A stretch of 7,730 nucleotides of DNA. It comes from an uncultured Saprospiraceae bacterium. GTDB taxonomy: Bacteria > Bacteroidota > Bacteroidia > Chitinophagales > Saprospiraceae. The notes under the pieces were generated by a model, which was not told the origin of the DNA, did not search any database, and was given only the letters and a program-made list of their open reading frames with translations. The stretch is from NCBI GenBank assembly GCA_937959095.1, contig CALGLY010000102.1:1-7730 (forward strand). The letters run 5' to 3'. Made by a program: the position numbers and the translations under genes. Below, in pieces: positions 6,503 through 7,730 of this stretch. How positions within the stretch are numbered: position 1 is the stretch's first letter; each line of letters opens with the position of its first letter.

Positions 6503-6548
6503 CGTCCACCGTCAAGGATATCGAAGATGTCCGCCCCTCCACCGTCTA
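6503..6548. repeat. Right-hand heptad units, inverted relative to the left
   Basis: Read on the minus strand, this interval contains ACGGTGG twice and AGGGGCG once, the same units as at 6077-6104. CGTCCACCGT (6503-6512) is the reverse complement of 6077-6086, and 6532-6548 is the exact reverse complement of 6088-6104. The insertion sequence begins 3 bases to the right. Confidence 0.6.
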
Positions 6549-6551
6549 CCC

Positions 6552-6568
6552 CAGAGTTGTTAAGTTCT
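6552..6568 (+). repeat. Terminal inverted repeat of the IS, left in window
   Basis: CAGAGTTGTTAAGTTCT is the exact reverse complement of 7713-7729. The transposase stop codon (TAG on the minus strand, 6567-6569) overlaps its inner edge. Confidence 0.9.
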
Positions 6569-7666
6569 ATACGAGTTGATAATTTTTGACAGTTTGTTTC
6601 AAGTGGCAGCAAAATTTAATTTGGTTATCAGGCATTGATGCATTACTGTGAGTACGATGAATATTGATGGTAATACTACTGATAATAGACATATTAATCG
6701 GACCATTTTTCTTTTTAATAAGATTGCCGTCCTCTTTATGAAACATGTCTTTTGTTCGATGAACATTGTTTTCAATTTGCCAATGAGCACGAATGCCTTC
6801 ATGAAAGAATGCGGCATTATTATTTTTGACATCAGATATATAATGTCTGCTACTGTGAGTAGTTTTAAAAGCTGCCTGTACAACTTTATGAACTTCAACA
6901 ATACGGTTTAAATTTGCCCATTCTTTGTGCAATTGACCAACATGTCCTTCGTAAAGATGAACAGACCAAGTTGTGGTAACACCTCTTTTTGTTTCGGTGT
7001 AACTATACATATCAATTGGAATTTGTTCCAATTTCACTTGTTCGATAGCTTTAAGGAGATTAGGTTGGTTCTTTTTAACTTGTCCTACGTAATGATTGCC
7101 CGAGTCTACGACTTGACGCATCGTTTTTTTTGGGTATTTAAAGCATCCATAGTGAAAATCAACTCCATATCCTTGAGTTGAGTCATAAGATGACGAGCTA
7201 AAGGAGCTTCACCAGTATTTTTAGATTTTTTACGGTAGTGTTCAACTGCGCAAATTAAACCACTTTTTGCACAGAATAAACTAACAACTGCTTCAAAATC
7301 TTGATGCTTGTTTTGAGTATTTGTAACTGTAGCTCCTAATGTTTTACCATCTGTACTTAGCCAGTCGTTTTTTTGAAGAGGAACATACTGTTGACTCCAT
7401 TGATTAAAAGCAGCAATAAGCTCTTTTTTATCAATATTCATCAAAACCTCGCGAAACGTAACATGGCTGGGTACACCATGACGTAAGGCTAATATTTCTG
7501 TAAAGTAATCCGAATTCTCTTTTGAAAAACGGCTTACTCCTCGATAGCCAACGTAGCCAGCTAAATAGCTGATTACTGTCATAAATAATATTTGTTCTAA
7601 ATCCACTCGTAAGCCTTGTTTACGTCGTGGGTCAGTCAATGTAGAAAAACAATCTGTAAATGTCAT
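6567..7666 (-). pseudogene. ISAs1-family DDE transposase, split by a frameshift at A8
   Basis: Two minus-strand frames together make one transposase of about 366 residues, normal for the family. The first (from ATG at 7666) has the N-terminal domain of the H-repeat-associated type (LTDPRRKQG, then GVPSHVTFREVL), the first Asp in STDGKT (D106) and the second in FTMDALNTQKK (D174). The second frame resumes with MRQVVDSGNHYVGQVKKNQP and carries HWQIENNVHRTKD with the catalytic Glu (E299). All DDE residues are intact. The frames join at a run of eight A on the minus strand (7124-7131): a -1 shift gives the family-like NTQKKTMRQVV. Without it translation ends at 7106. The ATG at 7666 is preferred to TTG at 7687 because family proteins begin shortly before the LTDPR motif. 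This is either a one-base loss or a slippage site (A_AAA_AAA in frame); ISAs1 transposases are normally one frame. Confidence 0.88.
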
Positions 7667-7712
7667 TCCAAAGTTAATTTGGTGCAAGATTACAGCTTTT
7701 TTTATTATTAAC

Positions 7713-7729
7713 AGAACTTAACAACTCTG
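7713..7729 (-). repeat. Terminal inverted repeat of the IS, right in window
   Basis: AGAACTTAACAACTCTG is the exact reverse complement of 6552-6568. It lies 46 bases upstream of the preferred transposase start and marks the outer end one base before the window edge. Confidence 0.9.
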
Positions 7730-7730
7730 C

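Larger units (their letters stand above)
6088..6548. repeat. 461-bp segment bounded by nested imperfect inverted repeats
   Basis: TAGACGGTGGAGGGGCG (6088-6104) is the exact reverse complement of 6532-6548. Inside it, CTTCG (6105-6109) matches CGAAG (6522-6526), and CTTGACGGT (6110-6118) matches ACCGTCAAG (6508-6516). The three blocks are correctly nested, giving arms of 31 and 41 bases around a roughly 390-base interior that holds a hairpin and a possible small membrane protein gene. The layout recalls a non-autonomous (MITE-like) element or an invertible segment, but no target duplication is visible. Confidence 0.6.
6552..7729 (-). mobile_element. ISAs1-family insertion sequence, complete ends
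   Basis: The element spans 1178 bp between perfect 17-bp terminal inverted repeats beginning CAGAG, and carries one transposase gene on the minus strand that fills nearly all of it. Length, CAG-type ends and transposase type fit the ISAs1 family, though it is slightly short. The left flank ends in CGTCTACCC (6543-6551). Only one base (C at 7730) of the right flank is present; it agrees with a 9- or 10-bp target duplication but cannot prove it. Confidence 0.88.

Noticed and set aside
6648..7181. Plus-strand open frames opposite the transposase
   Set aside because: Antisense to the transposase, which has intact DDE motifs in the other orientation.
7669..7676. TAACTTTG on the minus strand as a Bacteroidota -7 promoter element (TAnnTTTG) for the transposase
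   Set aside because: It lies only 2 bases from the preferred ATG, and no TTTG is found about 20 bases upstream, so the match is probably chance.

Overview
The window looks like a Bacteroidota chromosome, possibly of the Saprospiria. The reasons are moderate-to-low G+C, weak Shine-Dalgarno signals, and intergenic stretches built from degenerate 7-base units. Phylum is a fair inference; anything finer is a guess.

Left part (1-788). An unrecognised gene enters from the left edge and ends at 569. Next comes a gene-poor stretch with a bulged hairpin and the decayed remnant of a GNAT acetyltransferase (about 646-765), ending just before the next gene.

Central plus-strand cluster (789-4210). Four genes run in one direction: selO (protein adenylyltransferase of the YdiU/SelO family), an aldo/keto reductase with an intact catalytic tetrad, an unrecognised 95-residue protein, and msrA (methionine sulfoxide reductase A). 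The 95-residue gene overlaps msrA by 8 bases. SelO and MsrA both belong to redox or oxidative-damage biology, so this may be a stress-response neighbourhood. A perfect 13-bp hairpin lies between the reductase and the small gene and may split the cluster into two units.

Minus-strand pair (4286-6064). An acyl-CoA dehydrogenase is followed 45 bases later by a TetR-family regulator. They are probably co-transcribed, with the regulator a candidate local controller. The gap is almost entirely heptad repeat. The msrA and tetR genes converge.

Right part (6065-7730). A segment bounded by imperfect nested inverted repeats (outer arms a perfect 17-bp match) carries a possible small membrane protein. 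Three bases beyond its outer arm sits a complete ISAs1-like insertion sequence (6552-7729) with perfect 17-bp terminal inverted repeats. Its transposase keeps all three DDE residues but is split by a shift at a run of eight A. The window ends one base after the element.

I found no CRISPR array, tRNA or rRNA, and no convincing new multi-gene defence or biosynthetic system. The least explained items are the inverted-repeat-bounded segment, the heptad repeats and the 95-residue msrA partner.
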